Shown: one piece after another, positions 1 through 5,592 of the stretch
Position numbering within the stretch: the stretch's first letter is position 1
Layout of the letters: every line of letters begins with the position of its first letter
Assembly (NCBI GenBank): GCA_021163905.1
Contig: JAGGTG010000035.1
Span: forward strand, 1 to 5,695
DNA from: Candidatus Aerophobota bacterium
Lineage (GTDB): Bacteria; Aerophobota; Aerophobia; Aerophobales; B3-G15
DNA length: 5,695 nt
Direction of reading: 5' to 3'
Program-made: the position numbers and the translations under genes
The notes under the pieces: model-generated
What the model saw: only the letters and a program-made list of their open reading frames with translations
Told to the model about the DNA's origin: nothing
Database searches by the model: none

Positions 1-2
1 CA

Positions 3-140
3 GAGGACCAGCACATACTAAGGATAAGAATAAATCCAGAGGTTAAAAAGGAAGAGATAAAGGCAAAACTTTTAAAACCTGGGCTAATTGAGTTAAGGTG
101 GCCGATAAAGAAAAAAGCAGAGGACATTCCCATAGATTAA
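3..140 (+). CDS. Hsp20/alpha-crystallin small heat-shock protein, C-terminal fragment
   Basis: Partial gene cut by the window's left edge; only the last 45 codons and a TAA stop are present. The reading INPEVKKEEIKAKLLKPG followed by LIELRWPIKKK matches the end of an alpha-crystallin domain, where the usual pattern is 'P..v..d.I.A...nGvLei.lPk'. The last residues, IPID, carry the I-x-I motif that in small heat-shock proteins docks into the groove of a neighbouring subunit during oligomer assembly. Such proteins are cytoplasmic, ATP-independent holdases that keep unfolding proteins soluble. The family call rests on this pattern and on the position of the I-P-I motif at the extreme C-terminus; the N-terminal arm and most of the core domain lie outside the window. 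The stop codon sits in a 13-bp tandem duplication. It is probably not in the same unit as the next gene, which starts 124 bp later. Confidence 0.68.
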   Translation, partial: EDQHILRIRINPEVKKEEIKAKLLKPGLIELRWPIKKKAEDIPID

Positions 141-153
141 TCCCATAGATTAA
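128..153. repeat. Perfect 13-bp tandem duplication over the hsp20 stop codon
   Basis: TCCCATAGATTAA occurs at 128-140 and again, directly adjoining, at 141-153. The first copy contains the last codons (ATA GAT) and the TAA stop of the Hsp20 gene. The second copy is untranslated because it follows that stop. This looks like a replication-slippage duplication. Confidence 0.9.
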
Positions 154-264
154 AAGGTATTCGGGTGATGAAAAACTCTTATAAAAACATAAAAAGAAAA
201 AATTTTCTTTTCCTGAGGGAGAAGAGAAGTTTAACAATTCTATAAAAATCAAAGGGTAAAATTA
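141..264. other. Intergenic spacer hsp20 / DUF362 gene
   Basis: This 124-bp, very A-rich spacer contains no convincing gene. It holds the second 13-bp repeat copy, an A/T-rich inverted repeat (192-211) and a 25-codon reading frame at 168-245 that I do not accept as a gene. A TATAAA hexamer at 241-246 could be a -10 element for the downstream operon, but no acceptable -35 hexamer lies 16-18 bp upstream, so I do not call a promoter. AAAGGG at 251-256 is the likely ribosome binding site for the ATG at 265, with an 8-nt spacer. Confidence 0.6.
192..211. repeat. Short A/T-rich inverted repeat upstream of the operon
   Basis: AAAAGAAAA at 192-200 is the exact reverse complement of TTTTCTTTT at 203-211, with a 2-bp centre. 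The right arm is pyrimidine-rich, so it could act as a weak terminator-like structure after the Hsp20 gene. With a single G-C pair per arm it would be very unstable as RNA, and low-complexity sequence produces such symmetry easily. Confidence 0.3.
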
Positions 265-1425
265 ATGGAGCCAACGGTCTCTATAGTAAAGTGTAAAGAT
301 ATAAATAATTTACAGGATATAGAAGAGGCTTTAAGAAAAGGTCTTGATTTAATTGGAGGATTGGAGACCACCATCTGCCGGGGAGATACAGTCATTGTTA
401 AACCAAACTTGATTAAACCAGCTCATTATAAAACAGGTATTACAACTAATTCCATTCTGATAAAGGCAATATGTAAGATGACAAGGGAGGAGGGAGCAAA
501 AAGAATAATCATAGCAGACGGGTCTGCAGTTGGTTACAATACAGAAAAGGCTTTTGATGAAACAGGCCTGCGGGATATAGCAAAAGATGTAAAAGCGGAA
601 CTTGTTAATTTTAAAAAAAGTGAATGGATACCAGTTCCCATACCAGGAGGAAAAGTCATACATCGGATCAAGCTACCCCGTATTTTTCTGGAAGCAGATG
701 TTGTAATAAACGTTCCGGTGATGAAAACCCATGATGTGTTTCCAGCAACTCTTGGACTTAAAAATATAAAAGGTGTAATTCAGGAGGAAGATAAAAAAAG
801 ATTTCACAAATGGGGACTTTCCCAGGCTATAGTTGACCTTAATAAGGTGGCTTTCCCCGATATAACCATTATAGATGGAACAGTTGGAATGGAAGGTCTT
901 GGTCCAACACATGGAGATCCGGTGAATCTTGGGATAATAATTACCTCAAAAGATACTGTAGCTGCAGATACTGTAGCTGCTACTGTAATGGGAATTAACC
1001 CTATGGAAATCGAGTATGTAAAACTGGCAAAAGAGCAGGGACTTGGATGTGGAGATATATCTAAAATAGAGGTAGTGGGAGAGAAGTTAAATAGTGTAAT
1101 AAGACCTTTTAAACAGGTAAGGCTGGATTTTAGCAAGTACAGGGAAAGAGGAATATTCATTCACGAGAAGGGAGCCTGCAGTGGATGTAGACACACTATG
1201 GAAGCTCTTATCAGCAATCTGGAAAGAGAGGGAAATCTGGATATTTTAAAAGGCTACTCAATTATCTTTGGGCAGTTAGTTCACATACCAGATAAGCTTG
1301 AAGGGGAGCTTGTAAACATAGGTGTATGTACAAAAAAATACAAAGATAAGGGTTACTACATCCCCGGCTGTCCACCTCATCCAAAGGATATAACCTTATT
1401 TTTTCAGGAAAAAAGAAAAAAATGA
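265..1425 (+). CDS. DUF362-family protein with cysteine-rich C-terminal region
   Basis: 386 residues. Residues about 40-245 are a DUF362 (PF04015) domain: GDTVIVKPNLIKP (40-52) is its most typical block, followed by VPVMKTH (150-156), GLKNIKGVI (164-172) and the region from IIDGTVGMEG (202-211) to MGI (242-244). The biochemical role of DUF362 is not established; members are often annotated as uncharacterised or as Fe-S proteins. The tail (about 295-386) adds CSGC (C305, C308), C355 and PGCPPHP (C369). The four cysteines, with a GCPP motif like those near Fe-S clusters in hydrogenase/NuoB small subunits, suggest metal or Fe-S binding; this is inference. There is no signal peptide or membrane segment, so it is probably cytoplasmic. 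The ATG start has AAAGGG 8 nt upstream. It is the first gene of a tight five-gene run, and its stop is 1 nt from the next ATG. A 15-bp near-perfect tandem repeat (952-981) encodes DTVAADTVAA. Confidence 0.85.
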   Translation: MEPTVSIVKCKDINNLQDIEEALRKGLDLIGGLETTICRGDTVIVKPNLIKPAHYKTGITTNSILIKAICKMTREEGAKRIIIADGSAVGYNTEKAFDETGLRDIAKDVKAELVNFKKSEWIPVPIPGGKVIHRIKLPRIFLEADVVINVPVMKTHDVFPATLGLKNIKGVIQEEDKKRFHKWGLSQAIVDLNKVAFPDITIIDGTVGMEGLGPTHGDPVNLGIIITSKDTVAADTVAATVMGINPMEIEYVKLAKEQGLGCGDISKIEVVGEKLNSVIRPFKQVRLDFSKYRERGIFIHEKGACSGCRHTMEALISNLEREGNLDILKGYSIIFGQLVHIPDKLEGELVNIGVCTKKYKDKGYYIPGCPPHPKDITLFFQEKRKK

Positions 1426-1426
1426 A

Positions 1427-1963
1427 ATGATATGGAGGGAATCTGGAGTTCCATCAATAAAGGTAGGAGGAAAGTACGTACCAGTTAAAACCCTTTTCTT
1501 AAAAGATAAATGGGGGCAAAGGAAAAGATTTCGAGTCCAGACAATTTTAAACTTAAAAGAGAAAAAACCTCACTACACTCCTGCATGGGCTCAACTTGCC
1601 CGGGATAGCAAAGGTAAAATTGGAGCCATAGTAGCCGGTGCTCACTCTTCGGGATGGATAAGGGTAGGATCCTCAAGAGAAACTCAACCCTATATATTTG
1701 TATCTCTGGATGCCTTACCCAAAAAGGTAAGGAAAAAATTGCTTGTTCCTCTTGATTATGAATTGATAGAGGAGGAAGGCACTATTCTGGCAAAAGAGAA
1801 AAAGGAGTATCCCTGGTATGTTGGAAATTTAAAGTCCAGATTATTTCACGAGGCAGGATGCTGGCAAGCCAAGAGGATAAAAAGTGAAAATAAGATCATC
1901 TTTAAAACAAAAAAGGAGGCTTTTAAAGCAGGATATACCCCTCATAAGTTATGCGGAGGGTAA
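1427..1963 (+). CDS. Uncharacterised protein with Ada-like metal-binding C-terminal domain
   Basis: 178 residues. The last 40 resemble the small metal-binding domain first known from the Ada DNA-repair protein and also found as a tail on other proteins: FHEAGC (140-145), then KIIFKTKKEAFKAGYTPHKLC (156-176), matching 'FH...C..a..i...n...F.t.eeA...Gy.P...C'. The usual final C-x2-C is H-x2-C here (H173, C176), paired with H141 and C145, so a two-His/two-Cys site is possible. Residues 1-135 are basic and I do not recognise them; the stretch YTPAWAQLARD (50-60) and GAIVAGAHSSGWIRVG (66-81) look like ordered globular sequence. No methyltransferase, nuclease or membrane segment is visible. The start ATG lies 1 nt after the DUF362 stop (TGAAATG) with no good SD at normal distance, so translation probably depends on reinitiation. 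A nucleic-acid or metal-related role is only a guess from the tail. Confidence 0.72.
   Translation: MIWRESGVPSIKVGGKYVPVKTLFLKDKWGQRKRFRVQTILNLKEKKPHYTPAWAQLARDSKGKIGAIVAGAHSSGWIRVGSSRETQPYIFVSLDALPKKVRKKLLVPLDYELIEEEGTILAKEKKEYPWYVGNLKSRLFHEAGCWQAKRIKSENKIIFKTKKEAFKAGYTPHKLCGG
1955..1960 (+). promoter_or_regulatory. Shine-Dalgarno sequence deciding the nitroreductase start
   Basis: GGAGGG lies inside the last codons of the preceding gene. It is 14 nt from the ATG at 1975, longer than the usual 5-10 nt. The alternative ATG at 1951 lies upstream of this SD and has no SD of its own, so 1975 is preferred. Confidence 0.5.
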
Positions 1964-1974
1964 AAAATAAAACA

Positions 1975-2592
1975 ATGATAAACTTACCTGAACCACAAAA
2001 AAGAGGAAGAATGTCTGTTGAGGAAGCTATAAATAAGAGAAGATCTGTAAGGGATTTCTCAGCCCAAGCACTTTCTTTACAGGATTTGTCTCAACTCCTA
2101 TGGGCTGCCCAGGGAATTACTGGAGAGGGAGGTTTTGGAAGATCCTGCCCTTCAGCTGGAGCTTTATATCCTCTGGAAATCTATGTAGTTGTAAAGAATA
2201 TTAATGGACTGGAAAGGGGAATTTACAGTTATGTTGTTTTTCAGCACGGACTTGAGCCTGTTACAAAAGGTGATTATTCTGAAGAACTATCAGATGCCTG
2301 CCTTAGTCAGGTATTTATTGCCCAGGCTCCTCTTGTAATTTCAATAAGTGCAGACTATGAAAGAATAACCTGGAAATACGGGGAAAGAGGAATAAGATAT
2401 ATCTGGATAGAAGCAGGCCATTGTGGACAAAATATATCCCTGCAGGCAGTATCCTTAGGACTTGTGTCTGTACCTATTGGTGCATTCTGGGATAGAGAAG
2501 TTAAAAAGGTACTTTGTATACCTCAAAATTTTGATCCTGTTTATGTAATACCGGTTGGATATCCCAAAGAAAAATACAAAAGGAGAAATTAA
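1975..2592 (+). CDS. SagB/ThcOx-type nitroreductase-family FMN oxidoreductase
   Basis: 205 residues from the preferred ATG at 1975; an in-frame ATG at 1951 would give 213 and overlap the previous gene by 13 bp. The nitroreductase fold is shown by KRRSVRDF (21-28, the FMN-phosphate-binding arginines near the N-terminus), LLWAAQGITG (41-50), PSAGALYP (59-66), KYGERGIRYIWIEAGHCGQN (134-153), LGL (161-163) and VGYP (194-197). PSAGALYP together with 'R.iRy...EaGH..qN' is the pattern of the SagB/ThcOx branch rather than NfsB-type nitroreductases. Family members bind FMN and usually act as dimers. Some oxidise azolines in peptide natural products, but many stand-alone members have no known substrate. 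No YcaO cyclodehydratase or precursor peptide is visible nearby, so a natural-product role is not supported. It probably acts in the cytoplasm. It is followed after 3 nt by the alcohol dehydrogenase, suggesting coordinated redox work. Confidence 0.88.
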   Translation: MINLPEPQKRGRMSVEEAINKRRSVRDFSAQALSLQDLSQLLWAAQGITGEGGFGRSCPSAGALYPLEIYVVVKNINGLERGIYSYVVFQHGLEPVTKGDYSEELSDACLSQVFIAQAPLVISISADYERITWKYGERGIRYIWIEAGHCGQNISLQAVSLGLVSVPIGAFWDREVKKVLCIPQNFDPVYVIPVGYPKEKYKRRN

Positions 2593-2595
2593 AAA

Positions 2596-3717
2596 ATGAT
2601 CTCATTGATGTATCCCCAGCATATTATCTTTGGAAAAGGAGTTATAAATCAGCTTGGAGAAAGGGTTGGCAGTCTTGGATCAAAAGCTCTACTTGTAACA
2701 GGGCGCTCTGCAATGCGAAAAAGTGGTATTTTAGAAAAAGTGATTAATCAGCTCTCATCAAACCAAATAGATGTTGAGCTTTTTGACAAGGTAGAGCATG
2801 ACCCCTCATTAACTACAGTAGCTGAAGGGATAGATGAGGCAAGGAAAAAAGATGTATCTGTAGTTATAGGTCTTGGGGGAGGAAGTGCTATGGACTCTGC
2901 AAAAACTATAGCTGTCATTGCAAAAGAAGATGGTACTCTGGAGGACTATCACGAGGGAAAACTCAAGATAAAAAGACCCGGTCTTCCCTTTGTAGCAGTT
3001 CCTACAACTGCTGGAACCGGGGCAGAGATAACTAACAACGCTGTTTTAACCAATCGAGAGAAAAAGTTAAAGAAAAGTATTCGCAGTCCCTTTATGATAG
3101 CAAAAGTTGCTCTTGTTGATCCCGAACTAACCTTATCCTGCCCTCCTTCCCTAACTGCCCACTCTGGAATGGATGCTCTTACCCAGGCTATTGAATCATT
3201 TATTTCAAAGGGGTCTAATCCTATAACTGATACACTTGCCTTGAGAGCAATAGAGCTTATTTTCTATAACCTACCGTTAGCATTTGAGGATGGAAGTAAT
3301 ATAAGTACAAGGGAAAAGGTTGCTCTTGGAAGTTTGCTTTCAGCCATGGCTTTCTCAAACTCTGGCCTTGGAGCTGTCCATGGACTTTCCCATCCCCTTG
3401 GGGCTCATTACAATATTCCCCATGGTCTTGCCTGTGCAGTTCTCCTTCCCTGGGTTCTTGAGTATAATCTTCCGGTTTGTAAAGAGAAAATGGACATAAT
3501 AGCTAAAAAGATAGGAGTAAAAAGGGGTGAAGATGTTCCGGATATTATCAGAGATCTTCTTAATAAATTAAAAATCCCTCTTACATTTAAAGAGTGGGGA
3601 ATAAAAAAAGAAGATATACCTGTTCTGGTGAAAAAATCAAGAAGTGGCAGTATGGCAAAAAATCCAAGAGAGGCAACTGATGAGGATCTGGAAAATATTC
3701 TGAAAAAAGTAATTTAA
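2596..3717 (+). CDS. Iron-type (group III) alcohol dehydrogenase
   Basis: 373 residues, the normal length for the family. It should interconvert an alcohol and its aldehyde or ketone with NAD(H) or NADP(H); the substrate cannot be deduced. The N-terminal Rossmann-like half carries GLGGGSAMDSAK (92-103), the dinucleotide-binding loop, and PTTAGTGAE (136-144). The helical half carries the metal-site region: D193 in MDALTQAIE (192-200), H262 and H266 in VHGLSHPLGA (261-270), and H276 in PHG (276-277). By alignment to E. coli FucO (ligands D196, H200, H263, H277), the second ligand position is Q197 instead of His. Such DALTQ variants exist in the family, so the enzyme is not obviously dead, but metal choice may differ. 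The ATG start has AGGAG at 2581-2585 with a 10-nt spacer and lies 3 nt after the previous stop. It is a cytoplasmic enzyme within the five-gene run. Confidence 0.93.
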   Translation: MISLMYPQHIIFGKGVINQLGERVGSLGSKALLVTGRSAMRKSGILEKVINQLSSNQIDVELFDKVEHDPSLTTVAEGIDEARKKDVSVVIGLGGGSAMDSAKTIAVIAKEDGTLEDYHEGKLKIKRPGLPFVAVPTTAGTGAEITNNAVLTNREKKLKKSIRSPFMIAKVALVDPELTLSCPPSLTAHSGMDALTQAIESFISKGSNPITDTLALRAIELIFYNLPLAFEDGSNISTREKVALGSLLSAMAFSNSGLGAVHGLSHPLGAHYNIPHGLACAVLLPWVLEYNLPVCKEKMDIIAKKIGVKRGEDVPDIIRDLLNKLKIPLTFKEWGIKKEDIPVLVKKSRSGSMAKNPREATDEDLENILKKVI

Positions 3718-3747
3718 TTTAGTACACAAAAATCAAGGGGGGACAAG

Positions 3748-4086
3748 ATGCAAAAAGTAAATGAGGAAGAATGTGAGTTTAGAGGAGGGGACTGGGGAGT
3801 AAAGTACATTATGAGAGGGCCAAGAATAGACTGGGGGGTTATTCTTTTAAAACCCGGACAGAATATGGGCCTACATGGTCATAGAGAAGTTGAGGAGACT
3901 TTTTATTTTATAAAAGGATCCCCTAAAGTCCTGATTAATGATAAAGAGTACAGGGCAAAAGAAAAGGATGCGTTCAGGGTAGAACCTTTAGAAAAACACG
4001 ATATTTTAAATGACACGCAGGATGAGGTAAAAGTTGTATTTATAAAAGTTCCCTATTTACCCAAGGATAAAATCACTTATGAATAA
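3748..4086 (+). CDS. Small single-domain cupin protein
   Basis: 112 residues forming one cupin beta-barrel. Motif 1 reads from G37 to G57, with PGQNMGLHGHREVEE giving metal ligands H43, H45 and E50; motif 2 lies around P80-N88 with ligand H84 (EPLEKHDILND). All four expected ligands are present, so it is probably a metal-binding, active or sensing cupin rather than a degenerate one. Small cupins of this size act as isomerases, dioxygenases, epimerases or ligand-binding proteins, and no more specific call is justified. There is no signal peptide, so it is probably cytoplasmic. The ATG is preceded by GGGGGGA (3737-3743) with a 4-nt spacer, a strong G-rich SD. It follows the alcohol dehydrogenase by 30 bp on the same strand and is probably the last gene of that unit, since a structured 105-bp gap comes next. 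Confidence 0.88.
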   Translation: MQKVNEEECEFRGGDWGVKYIMRGPRIDWGVILLKPGQNMGLHGHREVEETFYFIKGSPKVLINDKEYRAKEKDAFRVEPLEKHDILNDTQDEVKVVFIKVPYLPKDKITYE

Positions 4087-4089
4087 GAT

Positions 4090-4152
4090 GGTTTGATAAA
4101 TCAAGCCCCTATAAAAATACAGGTTAAACTTAGGGATTGATTTATCGAGCCC
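4090..4152. repeat. Nested palindromic element (paired inverted repeats) between cupin and gltA
   Basis: Bases 4090-4104 pair with 4137-4151 as 15 consecutive RNA base pairs: the core TTGATTTATC is exact, and the outer part uses two G-U wobbles. After a 2x1 internal loop, CCCTA at 4107-4111 pairs with TAGGG at 4131-4135, leaving a 19-nt loop. Each arm is also palindromic: TTGATAAATCAA (4093-4104) and the segment 4133-4152, which can close GGG with CCC around TTGATTTATCGA. The whole can therefore switch between one long hairpin and two short ones. No U-tract follows on either strand, so it is not a standard intrinsic terminator. The form recalls REP or MITE-like intergenic repeats with CCCTA/TAGGG inner ends, but copy number cannot be seen here. 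Confidence 0.75.
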
Positions 4153-4165
4153 GAGAAATTAAAAT
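4137..4165 (+). promoter_or_regulatory. Candidate sigma-70-type promoter for the gltA-like gene
   Basis: TTGATT at 4137-4142 (4/6 to TTGACA) is separated by exactly 17 bp from TAAAAT at 4160-4165 (5/6 to TATAAT). Initiation about 7 bp downstream would leave a leader of roughly 20 nt containing the SD. The -35 lies within the right arm of the palindromic element. In AT-rich DNA such matches are frequent, so this is tentative. Confidence 0.35.
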
Positions 4166-4178
4166 ATAAAATTGGTAA

Positions 4179-4194
4179 AAGGAGGATCAAATTG
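4179..4194 (+). promoter_or_regulatory. Strong Shine-Dalgarno and TTG start of the gltA-like gene
   Basis: AAGGAGG at 4179-4185 is 6 nt before TTG at 4192-4194. The next in-frame ATG is codon 126, beyond the N-terminal Fe-S motifs, so the TTG start is well supported. Confidence 0.85.
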
Positions 4195-5592
4195 CCTAAT
4201 CCCCAAAAAACCAAAACTCCCATACCCAAACAAAATCCAGAGGAGAGAATAAAAAATTTTAATGAGGTAGCTCTGGGGTATTCAGCTGAACAGGCTATAC
4301 AAGAGGCAAAAAGATGTCTTCAGTGTAAAAACCCTCCTTGTATAAAGGGCTGTCCCGTTGAAATTGACATTCCTGCTTTTATAAAATTGATAAGTGAGGG
4401 TAATTTCAGGGGTGCCATAAATAAGATAAAGGAAAAGAATAACCTTCCAGCTGTCTGTGGAAGGGTGTGCCCTCAGGAAGACCAGTGTGAGCTTATGTGT
4501 GTGAGAGGTAAAAAGGGAGAACCTGTAGCTATAGGAAGATTGGAAAGATTTGTTGCTGACTGGGAAATGTCCCATCCTGTAGAACAGCCTGTAAATAATT
4601 CTCCCTCTCCAGATGCTCCAAAGGTAGCTGTAGTTGGATCAGGACCTGCTGGTTTAACAGCGGCAGCAGATCTTGCGAGAATGGGTTATAGAGTAACTGT
4701 ATTTGAGGCTCTTCATAAACCAGGAGGGGTATTGAGATACGGCATACCTGAGTTTAGATTGCCAAAGGCCATCCTGGAAAGAGAGGTAAAGTACATTGAG
4801 AGCCTGGGTGTTGAGATCCACACCAATGTTTTAATTGGTAAAACCTTTACCATAAAAGAACTCCTTGAAAATGAGGGTTTCTCTGCTATTTTTGTTGGAA
4901 CAGGAGCAGGACTTCCTCATTTTTTAGGTATTCCGGGAGAGGATTTAAATGGTGTTTATTCTGCAAATGAGTTTTTAACCAGGGTAAATTTAATGAAAGC
5001 CTATCTATTTCCTGAATATGCCACACCAATTAAGATAAAACAAAAAGTGGCGGTAATTGGTGGTGGAAATGTTGCTATGGACTCTGCAAGGGTGGCATTA
5101 AGACTTGGTGCCCGGGAAGTGAATGTAATATATAGAAGATCAAGAAAGGAAATGCCGGCAAGAGAAGAAGAGATAATAAATGCCGAAGAGGAGGGAATAA
5201 AATTTCAGTTCTTAACAACTCCCGTTGCCTTTCTCGGAGATAAGGAAGGGAATCTTAACAGAATGCGTTGTATAAAGATGCAGCTTGGAGAACCTGATGA
5301 GAGTGGAAGAAGAAGGCCAATCCCGATTAAAGGATCCGAGTTTGAAATACCCGTTGATACTGTTGTTGTAGCAATTGGACAGGGGGCAAATCCTCTTTTA
5401 TCTCAGACCACCCCTGAACTCAAAGTTAACAAAAGAGGATATATTGAGGTAAATGATAAGACATACAGGACAAGCATACCCCAGGTATTTGCTGGAGGAG
5501 ATATTGTAACTGGAGCAGCAACGGTAATAGCGGCAATGGGGGCTGGTAAGATAGCAGCAAGGAGCATAGATGAGTACTTAAGAAAAACATGA
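4192..5592 (+). CDS. gltA: NADPH-dependent glutamate synthase, GltA/NfnB-type flavoprotein
   Basis: 466 residues, full length for this family. Residues 1-125 are the N-terminal Fe-S domain, with eight cysteines in two groups: RCLQCKNPPCIKGCP (C42, C45, C50, C54) and VCGRVCPQEDQCELMC (C89, C93, C99, C103), consistent with two [4Fe-4S] clusters. A proline/serine-rich linker (about 127-143) leads to the FAD site VGSGPAGLTAAAD (148-160). The second Rossmann fold has VIGGGNVAMDSAR (288-300) followed by YRR (314-316), whose arginines fit recognition of the NADPH phosphate. AGGDIVTGAATVIAAMGAG (434-452) completes FAD binding. Family members either make glutamate from 2-oxoglutarate and an ammonia or glutamine source, or, paired with NfnA, bifurcate electrons between NADPH, ferredoxin and NAD. 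Neither an NfnA gene nor a large glutamate synthase subunit is visible, so the single-subunit GltA reading is preferred but not proven. It is cytoplasmic and probably has its own promoter in the preceding 105-bp gap. Confidence 0.9.
   Translation: MPNPQKTKTPIPKQNPEERIKNFNEVALGYSAEQAIQEAKRCLQCKNPPCIKGCPVEIDIPAFIKLISEGNFRGAINKIKEKNNLPAVCGRVCPQEDQCELMCVRGKKGEPVAIGRLERFVADWEMSHPVEQPVNNSPSPDAPKVAVVGSGPAGLTAAADLARMGYRVTVFEALHKPGGVLRYGIPEFRLPKAILEREVKYIESLGVEIHTNVLIGKTFTIKELLENEGFSAIFVGTGAGLPHFLGIPGEDLNGVYSANEFLTRVNLMKAYLFPEYATPIKIKQKVAVIGGGNVAMDSARVALRLGAREVNVIYRRSRKEMPAREEEIINAEEEGIKFQFLTTPVAFLGDKEGNLNRMRCIKMQLGEPDESGRRRPIPIKGSEFEIPVDTVVVAIGQGANPLLSQTTPELKVNKRGYIEVNDKTYRTSIPQVFAGGDIVTGAATVIAAMGAGKIAARSIDEYLRKT

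Noticed and set aside
168..245. 25-codon plus-strand frame starting MKNSYKNIKRKN with AAGG about 10 nt upstream
   Set aside because: It is very Lys/Asn-rich and lies in A-rich intergenic DNA containing an A/T inverted repeat. It has no recognisable feature, and such frames arise by chance in this composition.
43..252. 69-codon minus-strand frame over the Hsp20 end and spacer
   Set aside because: It overlaps the Hsp20 C-terminus, and its Phe/Leu/Ser-rich composition is the expected complement of A/G-rich plus-strand DNA.
804..1160. 118-codon minus-strand frame inside the DUF362 gene
   Set aside because: It lies entirely within a gene with clear family motifs and reads as low-information Ser/Thr/Ile-rich sequence.
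4090..4152. Calling the palindromic element a simple intrinsic terminator
   Set aside because: No run of U follows the stem on either strand, and the loop is 19 nt, so the standard signature is missing.
4087..4191. A known riboswitch or T-box leader upstream of gltA
   Set aside because: The gap is short, with the hairpin ending about 40 nt before the start codon, and I see no T-box sequence or recognised aptamer core.
4282..4575. 97-codon minus-strand frame inside the gltA-like gene
   Set aside because: It is opposite the conserved cysteine motifs of the Fe-S domain and has no supporting motif or start signal.
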